Assembly: GCA_030152425.1 (NCBI GenBank)
Contig: JASLJP010000036.1
Location: forward strand, 1 to 5,421
DNA from: Aquirhabdus sp.
GTDB taxonomy: Bacteria; Pseudomonadota; Gammaproteobacteria; Pseudomonadales; Moraxellaceae
Direction: 5' to 3'
DNA length: 5,421 bases
Below are positions 1 to 5,421 of the stretch, piece by piece. The notes beneath the pieces were generated by a model. The model made no database searches and had not been told where the DNA came from. It was given only the letters and a program-made list of their open reading frames with translations. Made by a program: the position numbers and the translations under genes. Numbering within the stretch: the first letter of the stretch is position 1; every line of letters starts with the position of its first letter.

Positions 1-54
1 CCGGAACTGCTGAATGATTCACAGAATGACAACGGAAATGAGCCCAGCTTTTAA
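1..54 (+). CDS. Possible C-terminal end of an upstream gene (partial)
   Basis: Frame 1 is open from the first base to a TAA at 52-54. It encodes 17 residues, PELLNDSQNDNGNEPSF, a polar Asn/Asp-rich tail typical of the end of a protein. The other two plus-strand frames hit stops within the first 17 bases. An open stretch this short is quite likely by chance, and I do not recognise the protein. If it is real, the csp promoter lies within its last codons. Confidence 0.3.
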   Translation, partial: PELLNDSQNDNGNEPSF

Positions 55-55
55 T
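26..55 (+). promoter_or_regulatory. Candidate sigma-70 promoter for the cold-shock gene
   Basis: ATGACA at 26-31 matches the -35 consensus at 5 of 6 positions. TTTAAT at 50-55 matches the -10 consensus at 5 of 6, and the spacer is 18 bp. Transcription would start near 62, giving a leader of about 60 nt. That is much shorter than the long cold-sensing leader of E. coli cspA, and I see no cold-box sequence. This is a prediction from sequence match alone. Confidence 0.45.
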
Positions 56-123
56 TCGTGTTTTCTTTGCTGTGTTCAGCACCGGACAAGCTTTTCTAGT
101 TGTCTCGATAGAGGATTGCAAAC

Positions 124-336
124 ATGACGACACGTGAACAAGGCGTAGTAAAGTGGTTTAACGACACCAAAGGTTTTGGTTTCATTCAACGCAATGGCGG
201 CGATGATGTATTCGTACATTTCCGCGCTATTCAAGGCGACGGCCACCGCACCCTGCGTGACGGCCAACGCGTTGAGTTCACAGTTGTGAAAGGCCAAAAG
301 GGCTTTCAAGCTGAAGAAGTTCGCGCAGTTGACTAA
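124..336 (+). CDS. Cold-shock domain protein (CspA family)
   Basis: This is a 70-residue single-domain cold-shock protein, the usual length for the family. It should be a cytoplasmic five-stranded beta barrel that binds single-stranded RNA or DNA and acts as an RNA chaperone. The opening G-V-V-K-W-F (7-12) is typical. RNP1 is K-G-F-G-F-I (16-21) and RNP2 is V-F-V-H-F (29-33), with the aromatic residues that stack on bases all present. The C-terminal strand carries K-G-x-K-G-F-Q-A-E-E-V (56-66). AGAGGA at 110-115 is a good Shine-Dalgarno site 8 nt before the ATG, which fixes the start. The family has many paralogues, so I give no letter. Cold induction cannot be read from the sequence. A strong hairpin begins one base after the stop codon, and the next gene on the same strand is an RNA helicase. 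Confidence 0.96.
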   Translation: MTTREQGVVKWFNDTKGFGFIQRNGGDDVFVHFRAIQGDGHRTLRDGQRVEFTVVKGQKGFQAEEVRAVD

Positions 337-393
337 TTGAGTGTCTGCTAGTTGCCTTGCTGCAATAGCATTGAGGCGACTGGCACATCTCAA
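337..393 (+). other. Long imperfect hairpin directly after csp
   Basis: The RNA of this strand can fold end to end. The paired segments are 337-341 with 389-393, 342-344 with 385-387, 347-357 with 374-384 (two G·U pairs), and 358-361 with 367-370, around a five-base loop at 362-366. This makes about 23 base pairs with only small bulges. No run of T follows, so it is not a standard intrinsic terminator. It may protect the csp mRNA 3' end, be an RNase processing site, or form the start of a 3'-UTR-derived small RNA. Pairing was worked out by eye; folding energy was not computed. Confidence 0.5.
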
Positions 394-461
394 CTAACAC
401 GGACAGATCGCTTGCGTCTTGGATCTTTATCTACAGACTTGATCTGTTTTGTGTTTCAATG

Positions 462-501
462 AACCGGAGTTTGGCTTGCCAACCTTCGGTTTTTTGTTTT
501 T
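462..501 (+). terminator. Intrinsic terminator downstream of csp
   Basis: A stem formed by 462-474 and 478-491 starts AACCGGAG and closes CTTCGGTT, with one G·T pair and one internal mismatch, around a tight loop near 475-478. It is followed at once by TTTTTTGTTTTT (490-501). This is the classic rho-independent layout. It lies about 125 nt past the csp stop codon, so the csp transcript would carry a 3' UTR of roughly 165 nt. It also separates csp from rhlB, which then needs its own promoter or read-through. Confidence 0.85.
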
Positions 502-627
502 GTATGGCCTGTATAGGCTGATGGATTGTGCCCTGTCGTTGTGTCGATGGAATTATGCCTGTGGCAGATCGTTTGAAAGAATGAATTGCAAGTGCGCTTG
601 TCGTGATGTATTGGAGTATCAAATATA
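502..627 (+). promoter_or_regulatory. rhlB leader region, no clear promoter
   Basis: Because a strong terminator lies just upstream, the promoter of rhlB should fall here. I see only weak candidates, such as TTGCAA at 587-592 followed after 17 bp by TATTGG. TATAAT at 624-629 overlaps the start codon and cannot serve this gene. GGAG at 613-616 is the likely Shine-Dalgarno site, 11 nt before the ATG, which is longer than the optimum. No hairpin of note was seen. Confidence 0.3.
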
Positions 628-1776
628 ATGAGTTCGAGTTTCGACTCAGTCGTGCTACACCCTGAACTACAGCAGGGAATTGCTGATCTTGGCTTCACCC
701 AAATGACGCCAATCCAAGAGCAAGTACTCAAATTTACTTTGGGCGGACATGATGCGATTGGCCGCGCCCAGACTGGCACTGGCAAGACGGCCGCTTTCCT
801 GATCAGTATCATTAATGATTTGCTCAACAACCCTGTCGCCGACGAGCGTTTTCGGGGTGAACCGCGTGCGCTTATCCTTGCACCGACCCGCGAGCTGGCG
901 CTCCAGATCGAAAGTGATGCAGTTGCCTTGCTGAAACATACCAAGCTCAGTGTCGTGACCCTGCTGGGTGGTGTCGATTACGACAAACAACGCAAACAAC
1001 TGGATAAACGATTTGTCGATATCATGGTGGCTACGCCGGGTCGATTGATTGATTTCTTGGAACAAAAAGAAGTTTGGCTGGATCGTCTCGAATTTTTGGT
1101 CATTGACGAAGCTGATCGTCTACTGGATATGGGCTTTATTCCCTCCGTCAAGCGTATCGTACGCCTGGCGCCGCCCAAAGCTGACCGCCAAACCTTGATG
1201 TTTTCGGCTACTTTTAGCTATGACGTGTTGAATCTGGCGCAGCAATGGCTGTTTGAACCCGTCACTGTTGAAATCGAACCTGAAATGAAAACCAGTGATC
1301 GCGTTCATCAACGCGTCTTTATCGTCGGTCGCCGTGATAAAGAGCGACTGCTGAAAGAGCTGCTGGAGTCTGAGCAGATCGAAAAAGTGATGGTTTTTGC
1401 CAATCGCCGTGATCAGGTGCGTAAACTTTATGACCGTTTAAAAGCACAAGGCTACAAAGTCGGCATGCTGTCCGGTGAAATTCCACAAGATAAACGCATC
1501 AAGATGCTGGATCAATTTAAGACCGGTAAAACCCAGATCATGATCGCCACGGACGTGGCCGGTCGGGGGATCCATGTGGATAACGTCAGCCATGTGATCA
1601 ACTATACCCTGCCAGAGCAGTCTGATGACTATGTCCACCGTATCGGCCGTACCGGTCGCGCCGGTGCGACTGGCGTGAGTATCAGTTTTGCCTGTGAGGA
1701 TGATTCCTTCCTGCTCGCGGATCTGGAAAAAGCCATCGGCCAGAAACTGCCACTGGAACGTCCAGAAGGCTATTGA
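628..1776 (+). CDS. rhlB: DEAD-box ATP-dependent RNA helicase, RhlB type
   Basis: A 382-residue cytoplasmic helicase that uses ATP to separate short RNA duplexes. In E. coli, RhlB works with RNase E and PNPase in the RNA degradosome. All motifs are present in order: Q motif around 22-30 with Q30, Walker A AQTGTGKT (47-54), PTREL (86-90), GG (114-115), TPGR (136-139), DEAD (160-163), SAT (193-195), VMVFAN (254-259), ATDVAGRGI (307-315) and HRIGRTGRAG (337-346). The start F-D-S-V-V-L-H-P and the end with S-F-A-C-E-D plus a short IG-x-x-LP segment are RhlB-like rather than RhlE- or DeaD-like. The protein stops just after the second RecA domain, so it lacks both the basic tail of E. coli RhlB and the long N-terminal extension of pseudomonad forms. 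The ATG at 628 has GGAG 11 nt upstream. A strong terminator follows the stop codon. Confidence 0.93.
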   Translation: MSSSFDSVVLHPELQQGIADLGFTQMTPIQEQVLKFTLGGHDAIGRAQTGTGKTAAFLISIINDLLNNPVADERFRGEPRALILAPTRELALQIESDAVALLKHTKLSVVTLLGGVDYDKQRKQLDKRFVDIMVATPGRLIDFLEQKEVWLDRLEFLVIDEADRLLDMGFIPSVKRIVRLAPPKADRQTLMFSATFSYDVLNLAQQWLFEPVTVEIEPEMKTSDRVHQRVFIVGRRDKERLLKELLESEQIEKVMVFANRRDQVRKLYDRLKAQGYKVGMLSGEIPQDKRIKMLDQFKTGKTQIMIATDVAGRGIHVDNVSHVINYTLPEQSDDYVHRIGRTGRAGATGVSISFACEDDSFLLADLEKAIGQKLPLERPEGY

Positions 1777-1789
1777 TCTAAGGCCGATC

Positions 1790-1826
1790 AAAGCGCAGTA
1801 GCCCTCATCGGGCTGCTGCGCTTTTT
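1790..1826 (+). terminator. Strong intrinsic terminator after rhlB
   Basis: AAAGCGCAGTAGCCC (1790-1804) pairs with GGGCTGCTGCGCTTT (1810-1824) over 15 bp with only one G·T pair, around the loop TCATC. On the plus strand it runs into TTTTTATT. The minus-strand reading has only a short T run (TTTGATC), so it should act mainly for rhlB, though it sits between convergent genes and may partly stop the opposing transcript too. Confidence 0.92.
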
Positions 1827-1845
1827 ATTGGGTTATGGCGATGCG

Positions 1846-2190
1846 TTATGATTTGAGGGGTCTCAGCAGGGCAAAATTCGGCACGCGATCCGGCCAGTCA
1901 AAGTCATAAATCTCTGCCAGCAGCGCCTCATAGTCTGAGCCACCCCTGCTTCTGACGGTATAGCCGATGCCGGGTAAGCGGGTGTTTTTGTTGACCGCCA
2001 GTGCCACTATCGGTGGCATCTCATAGATCAGACAATATTGGTAGATCACATTGAGCAAGTGGCTCGCCCCACGGTGATGCACACCGATCGCACCGCACAG
2101 CTCGCTATAGCTGATCCGCTCACGACGATGTGCTGTGCGCACGAGCACTGGCCATGCCGCCTGCGCGCGTTTGATATGGTCGATCGCCAT
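1846..2190 (-). CDS. Conserved-looking hypothetical protein, 114 aa
   Basis: I cannot name this protein. It has a short helical start (residues 1-20), then R-I-S-Y-S-E-L (25-31) and G-V-H-H-R (36-40). These are followed by a Y-C-L-I-Y-E-M-P-P segment (52-60) and a V-N-K-N-T-R-L-P-G-I-G-Y segment (66-77), ending in a Tyr/Trp-rich stretch with Y-D-F-D-W-P (95-100). The order 'Y-x-E-L, basic helix, PP-hydrophobic strand, G-x-G' resembles the DNA-binding half of alkyltransferase-like proteins, but the PCHR active-site motif is absent; this is inference only. There is no signal peptide or membrane segment. The ATG lies 9 bp after the transglycosylase stop codon, in the same frame, with no Shine-Dalgarno site, so translation is probably coupled to that gene. 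The coherent composition over the whole length argues for a real gene. It ends 20 bp before the shared terminator. Confidence 0.75.
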   Translation of the reverse strand: MAIDHIKRAQAAWPVLVRTAHRRERISYSELCGAIGVHHRGASHLLNVIYQYCLIYEMPPIVALAVNKNTRLPGIGYTVRSRGGSDYEALLAEIYDFDWPDRVPNFALLRPLKS

Positions 2191-2199
2191 GAGGATGGA

Positions 2200-3084
2200 T
2201 CAGTTTGCGGAGTTGCGCATGGCATCGAACGCGGAGGTATTTGCGGTGCTTTCCGCAGTCGGCGCGTACGAAGCACTGGCAGAGCCGTCGGCATTGGTAA
2301 AGGTAATGATTGGACGACTGCGATCTTGCGCCGGGCTTGGCATGGCACGCGCCGTCATTCGGCTGTTATCCGGCGCAGTGACTTTGATGCCGTTGTGATA
2401 GAGATTATTGAGGCGGCTCATCACGCGTTTGACGTAGTCCTGGGTTTCGCGAAATGGCGGAATCCCGCGATAACGATCGACGTTGCCTTCACCCGCGTTA
2501 TAGGCGGCGATGGCGAGTTCGAGATTATTGTTATAACGCTTGAGCAGGAAGTTTAGATAACGCACGCCACCGTTGATATTTTGCGCCGGATCGTAGGAGT
2601 CGGTGACGAAGAAACGACGTGCAGTGGCTGGCATCAGTTGCATCAGACCTTGGGCCCCCACTGGCGAGCGGGCGCTGGGATTAAAGCCGGATTCGGTATG
2701 CATGATGGCTTTGACCAAGCCTTGTTCGACTCCGAAGCTGCTGGCGGCATTGGCGATTAGATCGTCATAGGCATTGCGATTGCGGCTATAGCTGGGCAAT
2801 ACCGCAGACTCGTTATTGCCCCAGTTGCGGTAGCTATGGACATTGGTGTCGGCATACCAGGTCACTTTGACTTGTGTACTGTATTGGCTGAGCGCGCCAT
2901 GCGGTTTTTTATCGCGGCCCACGACGTTGGTCAGTAGGGCGTTGCCGTCTTGATCTTTGAATATATAGAGGTTGGCCGCCTGCACATCAGACAGGGTCAG
3001 CACGCTGAGTAGCGGGATCAGCGCACAGACGCGCGCAGTGGCGCGGCGGCGTAATCCTCCGCGATGTGGGCGCAGATTAAACAT
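2200..3084 (-). CDS. Secreted lytic transglycosylase (SLT domain)
   Basis: A 294-residue exported enzyme predicted to cleave the MurNAc-GlcNAc bond of peptidoglycan and form 1,6-anhydro ends in the periplasm. Residues 1-36 look like a Sec signal peptide: a basic N-region, the hydrophobic core ALIPLLSVLTL, and cleavage after S-D-V-Q-A. There is no lipobox at the site, so it should be soluble. Residues 38-60 (L-Y-I-F-K-D-Q-D-G-N) resemble the small DUF4124-like module often found at the front of such enzymes. The SLT domain spans about 105-230. It has the catalytic Glu131 in H-T-E-S-G-F-N-P, then G-A-Q-G-L-M-Q-L-M-P (143-152) and A-Y-N-A-G-E-G-N-V (194-202). The last 55 residues are Ser/Ala/Thr-rich and probably disordered. 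An in-frame TGA upstream leaves this ATG as the only good start; GGGG 8 nt before it is a weak Shine-Dalgarno site. It follows alr on the same strand, so two cell-wall genes are adjacent. Confidence 0.92.
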   Translation of the reverse strand: MFNLRPHRGGLRRRATARVCALIPLLSVLTLSDVQAANLYIFKDQDGNALLTNVVGRDKKPHGALSQYSTQVKVTWYADTNVHSYRNWGNNESAVLPSYSRNRNAYDDLIANAASSFGVEQGLVKAIMHTESGFNPSARSPVGAQGLMQLMPATARRFFVTDSYDPAQNINGGVRYLNFLLKRYNNNLELAIAAYNAGEGNVDRYRGIPPFRETQDYVKRVMSRLNNLYHNGIKVTAPDNSRMTARAMPSPAQDRSRPIITFTNADGSASASYAPTAESTANTSAFDAMRNSAN

Positions 3085-3150
3085 GGGTGTCGCCCCGACT
3101 TGTGTAATCCATGGCGTTCATTTTGTGATCAACTGTAATCCTTTGTAGGG

Positions 3151-3180
3151 ATTTTAACAGCGTTTGATCAGAAGTGCGAA
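3151..3180 (-). promoter_or_regulatory. Possible promoter for the transglycosylase gene
   Basis: On the minus strand, TTCGCA (3180-3175; 4 of 6 with the -35 consensus) is followed after 18 bp by TAAAAT (3156-3151; 5 of 6 with the -10 consensus). Transcription would begin near 3144, leaving a leader of about 60 nt. It lies in the 133-bp gap after alr, where I see no terminator, so read-through from alr is equally possible. Confidence 0.35.
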
Positions 3181-3217
3181 TAAAGAATCATGGCGTGCGA
3201 AATGCGTGCTGCAATGC

Positions 3218-4288
3218 TCATTCGTCGCCAATTACGCGTCGTGGCCGTGCAGAGAGTCGGGTAAACAACTCATAGCCAATGGTGCCTGCGGTCGCGGCGA
3301 TCTGATCGACGCTTAGATCCTCTCCCCACAGCATGACTCGGCTCGCCAGCGCCGGTTTTTCTGCGAGGTCGGTGAGGTCGATCATGAGCATATCCATACT
3401 GACGCGGCCCAATATCGGCACGATTCGACCTGCGATCTGGACGATCCCCTCCGTTACGACCCGCGGATAGCCGTCGCCATAGCCGATGGCAACGACACCT
3501 AGCTCGGTGGGACGGGTGGTGGTATGCAGTGAGCCGTAGCCAATCAAGGCGCCAGCAGGCAGGGTGTGGCGGGCGATCAGTTGGCTGCTGAAGGTCATGA
3601 CGGCTTTCAGGTTTAGCTGCTTAGCGCTTTGGTCTGCAAATGGCGAGCTGCCGTAGAGCATGATGCCAGGACGTACCCAATCAAAATGCAGCTCAGGCCA
3701 TTGGATCAAGGCCGCGGAATTACACAGTGAAGCTTGGATCGGCGCTAGTTGCTCTTTTAACGCAAGGAAGCGCTGTATTTGCTGTTGGTTGAGCGGATGA
3801 TTCGGCTCATCGGCATTGGCGAAATGGGTCGTGAGGATCAACTCATAGCCCGCTCTGCGTAGCTGTAACGCGGCCTGTAGGGCATGCTCTGGGCTTAAGC
3901 CCAGACGGTTCATGCCGGTGTTGATCTTCAGCCAGATCGTCGCACCCGCCACCGGATGGTCGAGTGCCCACTGCAGTTGGCAGTCTTGATGGATAGCGCA
4001 GCTGGCATTTATCTGCGCTGCATGCTGCCACTCTGCCATGCTAAATACGCCTTCGATCAAGACGATGGGCTGGTTGTTGCCGAGTTGTCGGATCTCGAGG
4101 GCTTCTTGCATAAAGGCTACGCCAAGCGCATCGGCGTGCTGCAAGTGCTGTATCGCAAAGGCCAGCCCGTGACCATAGGCATCGGCTTTGACCATTGCCA
4201 ATACGCGGGCGCGCGGTGCATAGCGACGCACGCGGAGGACATTGTGGATCAATGCGTTTGGGTCTAAAACTACGCGGGCGTCCCGCAT
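3218..4288 (-). CDS. alr: Alanine racemase (PLP-dependent)
   Basis: Converts L-alanine to D-alanine in the cytoplasm for peptidoglycan stem peptides. Numbering below is from an in-frame ATG at 4294, giving 358 residues, the normal family length. Lys36 in V-K-A-D-A-Y-G-H-G is the PLP-binding lysine. Lys123 and Arg130 fall in L-K-I-N-T-G-M-N-R-L-G. W-V-R-P-G-I-M-L-Y-G (206-215) is conserved, and Tyr253 in I-G-Y-G is the second catalytic base from the partner subunit. G-R-V-S-M-D-M (296-302) closes the active site, so both catalytic residues are intact. I chose the second ATG at 4288: AGGA (4299-4296) lies 7 nt from it but only 1 nt from the ATG at 4294, and family members usually begin M-R-x-A. 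It lies about 45 bp after dnaB with no terminator between, as in the E. coli dnaB-alr pair. Whether it is the biosynthetic (alr) or catabolic (dadX) form is not provable here, but there is no dadA neighbour and the dnaB context favours alr. Confidence 0.95.
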   Translation of the reverse strand: MRDARVVLDPNALIHNVLRVRRYAPRARVLAMVKADAYGHGLAFAIQHLQHADALGVAFMQEALEIRQLGNNQPIVLIEGVFSMAEWQHAAQINASCAIHQDCQLQWALDHPVAGATIWLKINTGMNRLGLSPEHALQAALQLRRAGYELILTTHFANADEPNHPLNQQQIQRFLALKEQLAPIQASLCNSAALIQWPELHFDWVRPGIMLYGSSPFADQSAKQLNLKAVMTFSSQLIARHTLPAGALIGYGSLHTTTRPTELGVVAIGYGDGYPRVVTEGIVQIAGRIVPILGRVSMDMLMIDLTDLAEKPALASRVMLWGEDLSVDQIAATAGTIGYELFTRLSARPRRVIGDE

Positions 4289-4295
4289 GGGCATG

Positions 4296-4299
4296 TCCT
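4296..4299 (-). promoter_or_regulatory. Shine-Dalgarno site that decides the alr start
   Basis: The minus strand reads AGGA-C-ATG-CCC-ATG. The AGGA core is only 1 nt from the first ATG (4294) but 7 nt from the second (4288), so initiation at the second is favoured. The difference is two residues. Confidence 0.6.
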
Positions 4300-4333
4300 A
4301 TGGCAAGAATGGTGTGAGAAGCTGTACTGCGTG

Positions 4334-5334
4334 TTATTCGTCATCTTCCGCGCGATAGTACTCGGGCGACAGATTGGTGAAACGGGTAAATTGACCCTGA
4401 AAGGCGAGGCGTACCGTGCCGATGGGGCCATTACGCTGTTTACCGATAATGATCTCGGCAGTGCCCTGTTCTTTTGATTCTTTGTTATAGACTTCATCAC
4501 GATAAATAAACATGATCAAGTCGGCGTCCTGCTCGATCGCACCGGATTCACGGAGGTCAGACATGATCGGGCGTTTGTTGGGACGGTTTTCCAGCGAGCG
4601 GTTCAACTGCGACAGCGCGATGACCGGACAATTCATCTCTTTGGCCAATGCCTTGAGACTGCGCGAAATTTCCGAAATTTCACCGACACGGTTATCGCCG
4701 AGCCCGGGCACTTTCATCAGTTGTAAATAGTCGATCATGATGGCGCCGATTTTGCCGTTGTGCATTTTGGCAATGCGCCGCGCGCGTGAACGCAGCTCAT
4801 TCGGTGGTAAGGCGGAGGAGTCGTCGATATACAGATGTTTGCTTTGCAACTGACTCATGGTGCTGGTCAGGCGCACCCAGTCGCCTTCCTCCAGTCGCCC
4901 CGAACGTAGTCGGCTCTGGTCAATGGAGCCGAACGATGAGAGCAAACGAACCGCAATGGAATCGGCGGGCATTTCCATCGAAAAGACGATGGCCGGCAGA
5001 TCGCTGCCGAACAGTACGTTTTCGATCAAATTCATGGCGAAGGTGGTTTTACCCATACTGGGGCGTGCGGCGACGATGATCAGATCACCTTTCTGCATGC
5101 CCAGTGTTTTGTTGTCCAGCTCGATAAAGCCAGTGGTCAATCCGGTGATCGCACTATCACTTTTCTGTAGCTCTTCGACCTTATGGATCACGGTCTTCAG
5201 CACCGCGTTGATGGCTTTGGGACCACTCTCGGCAGTGCGATTGTTGTGTTGTTCGCTGATAGCGAAGACCTTGCTTTCCACCAAGTCGAGAATTTCGCTG
5301 ACGGGTTGACCTTTGGGGTCGTAAGCCGTGTGCA
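4334..5334 (-). CDS. dnaB: Replicative DNA helicase DnaB, 5' end missing
   Basis: The hexameric ATP-driven helicase that unwinds DNA at the replication fork. About 332 genuine residues are visible, starting at H-T-A-Y-D-P-K-G in the linker region. The primase-interacting N-terminal domain, roughly 140 residues compared with the 471-residue E. coli protein, is absent. The RecA-like motor is complete: Walker A A-R-P-S-M-G-K-T-T (Lys codon 5050-5048), F-S-M-E-M, Walker B I-M-I-D-Y-L-Q-L (Asp codon at 4732-4730), A-L-S-Q-L-N-R-S-L-E, D-L-R-E-S-G-x-I-E-Q-D-A-D, and G-K-Q-R-N-G-P-I-G-T with the likely arginine finger near 4435. The acidic end E-D-D-E is typical. No intein is seen in the ATPase core. 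An ATG-initiated frame can be read from 5419, but its first 29 residues come from a duplicated inverted piece of dnaB itself and are not real protein. alr follows closely downstream. Confidence 0.95.
5209..5295 (+). repeat. Inverted repeat, inner arm (genuine dnaB sequence)
   Basis: These 87 bases are exactly the reverse complement of 5335-5421. This copy fits the DnaB reading frame (minus strand, encoding E-I-L-D-L-V-E through the segment that ends before V-L-K-T-V-I-H-K), so it is the original. Confidence 0.97.
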
Positions 5335-5421
5335 AAATTCTCGACTTGGTGGAAAGCAAGGTCTTCGCTATCAGCGAACAACACAACAATCGCACTGCCG
5401 AGAGTGGTCCCAAAGCCATCA
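5335..5421 (-). repeat. Inverted repeat, outer arm at window end (probable fold-back artefact)
   Basis: A perfect 87-base inverted copy of 5209-5295, separated from it by 39 bases (5296-5334) and running to the last base of the window. It replaces the sequence that should encode the DnaB N-terminal part. An exact inverted copy of coding sequence sitting at a sequence end is typical of a chimeric read, amplification fold-back or mis-assembly, not of a mobile element; no transposase or target duplication is present. Confidence 0.9.

Noticed and set aside
624..629. TATAAT hexamer at the rhlB start
   Set aside because: It overlaps the start codon, so a promoter here could not make the full-length message.
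456..944. 162-codon minus-strand open frame over the rhlB leader and 5' part
   Set aside because: It crosses the csp terminator and is antisense to conserved helicase motifs; the sequence looks non-protein-like.
2038..2556. 172-codon plus-strand open frame across the transglycosylase/unknown-gene junction
   Set aside because: It is antisense to the catalytic domain of the transglycosylase and to the adjacent gene, with no recognisable domain.
3077..3121. 14-codon upstream open frame on the minus strand whose TAA overlaps the transglycosylase ATG
   Set aside because: No ribosome site at a workable distance and no recognisable peptide; short frames of this size are common by chance.
3123..3141. 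CRP-like half site TGTGATCA upstream of the transglycosylase
   Set aside because: The second half (TCACA at six-base spacing) is missing.
4857..5309. 150-codon plus-strand open frame opposite dnaB
   Set aside because: It is antisense to well-conserved dnaB codons, its composition (Ser/Arg-rich) fits a shadow frame, and no ribosome site or family is visible.
5209..5421. Mobile element or invertible switch suggested by the 87-bp inverted repeat
   Set aside because: The arms are plain dnaB coding sequence, there is no recombinase or target duplication, and the outer arm runs to the sequence end, which points to an artefact.

Overview
The window is ordinary chromosomal DNA from a gammaproteobacterium. 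The evidence is a RhlB-type DEAD-box helicase and a dnaB–alr gene pair, an order also found in Escherichia coli. The style of the alanine racemase and RhlB proteins suggests the Pseudomonadales, perhaps near Moraxellaceae, but that placement rests on recalled family resemblance and is tentative. I see no tRNA, rRNA, CRISPR array, insertion sequence or prophage.

Left part (1-1845, plus strand). A possible last fragment of an upstream gene is followed by a small cold-shock protein gene with a good sigma-70-like promoter and Shine-Dalgarno site. Its transcript has a strongly folded 3' region (a 57-nt hairpin starting right after the stop codon) and then a classic intrinsic terminator. Next is rhlB, a DEAD-box RNA helicase, closed by a near-perfect 15-bp-stem terminator. 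Both products act on RNA structure: the cold-shock protein melts or coats RNA and the helicase unwinds it with ATP.

Right part (1846-5421, minus strand; genes read right to left). The order is dnaB (replicative helicase, 5' end missing), alr (alanine racemase, supplies D-alanine for peptidoglycan), a secreted lytic transglycosylase (cuts peptidoglycan glycan strands) and a 114-residue protein of unknown function. dnaB and alr are about 45 bp apart with no terminator, so they are probably co-transcribed. The transglycosylase has a 133-bp upstream gap with a possible weak promoter. The unknown gene starts 9 bp after it, in the same reading frame, with no Shine-Dalgarno site, so it probably depends on coupled translation. 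The rhlB unit and this unit converge on the terminator at 1790-1826.

The last 87 bases (5335-5421) are an exact reverse complement of 5209-5295, inside dnaB. This looks like a fold-back artefact at a contig end rather than biology. It creates a false N-terminus for DnaB; genuine dnaB sequence ends near 5334. I found no convincing new biological system. The best leads are the folded csp 3' region, the in-frame transglycosylase/unknown-protein junction, and the unknown protein itself.
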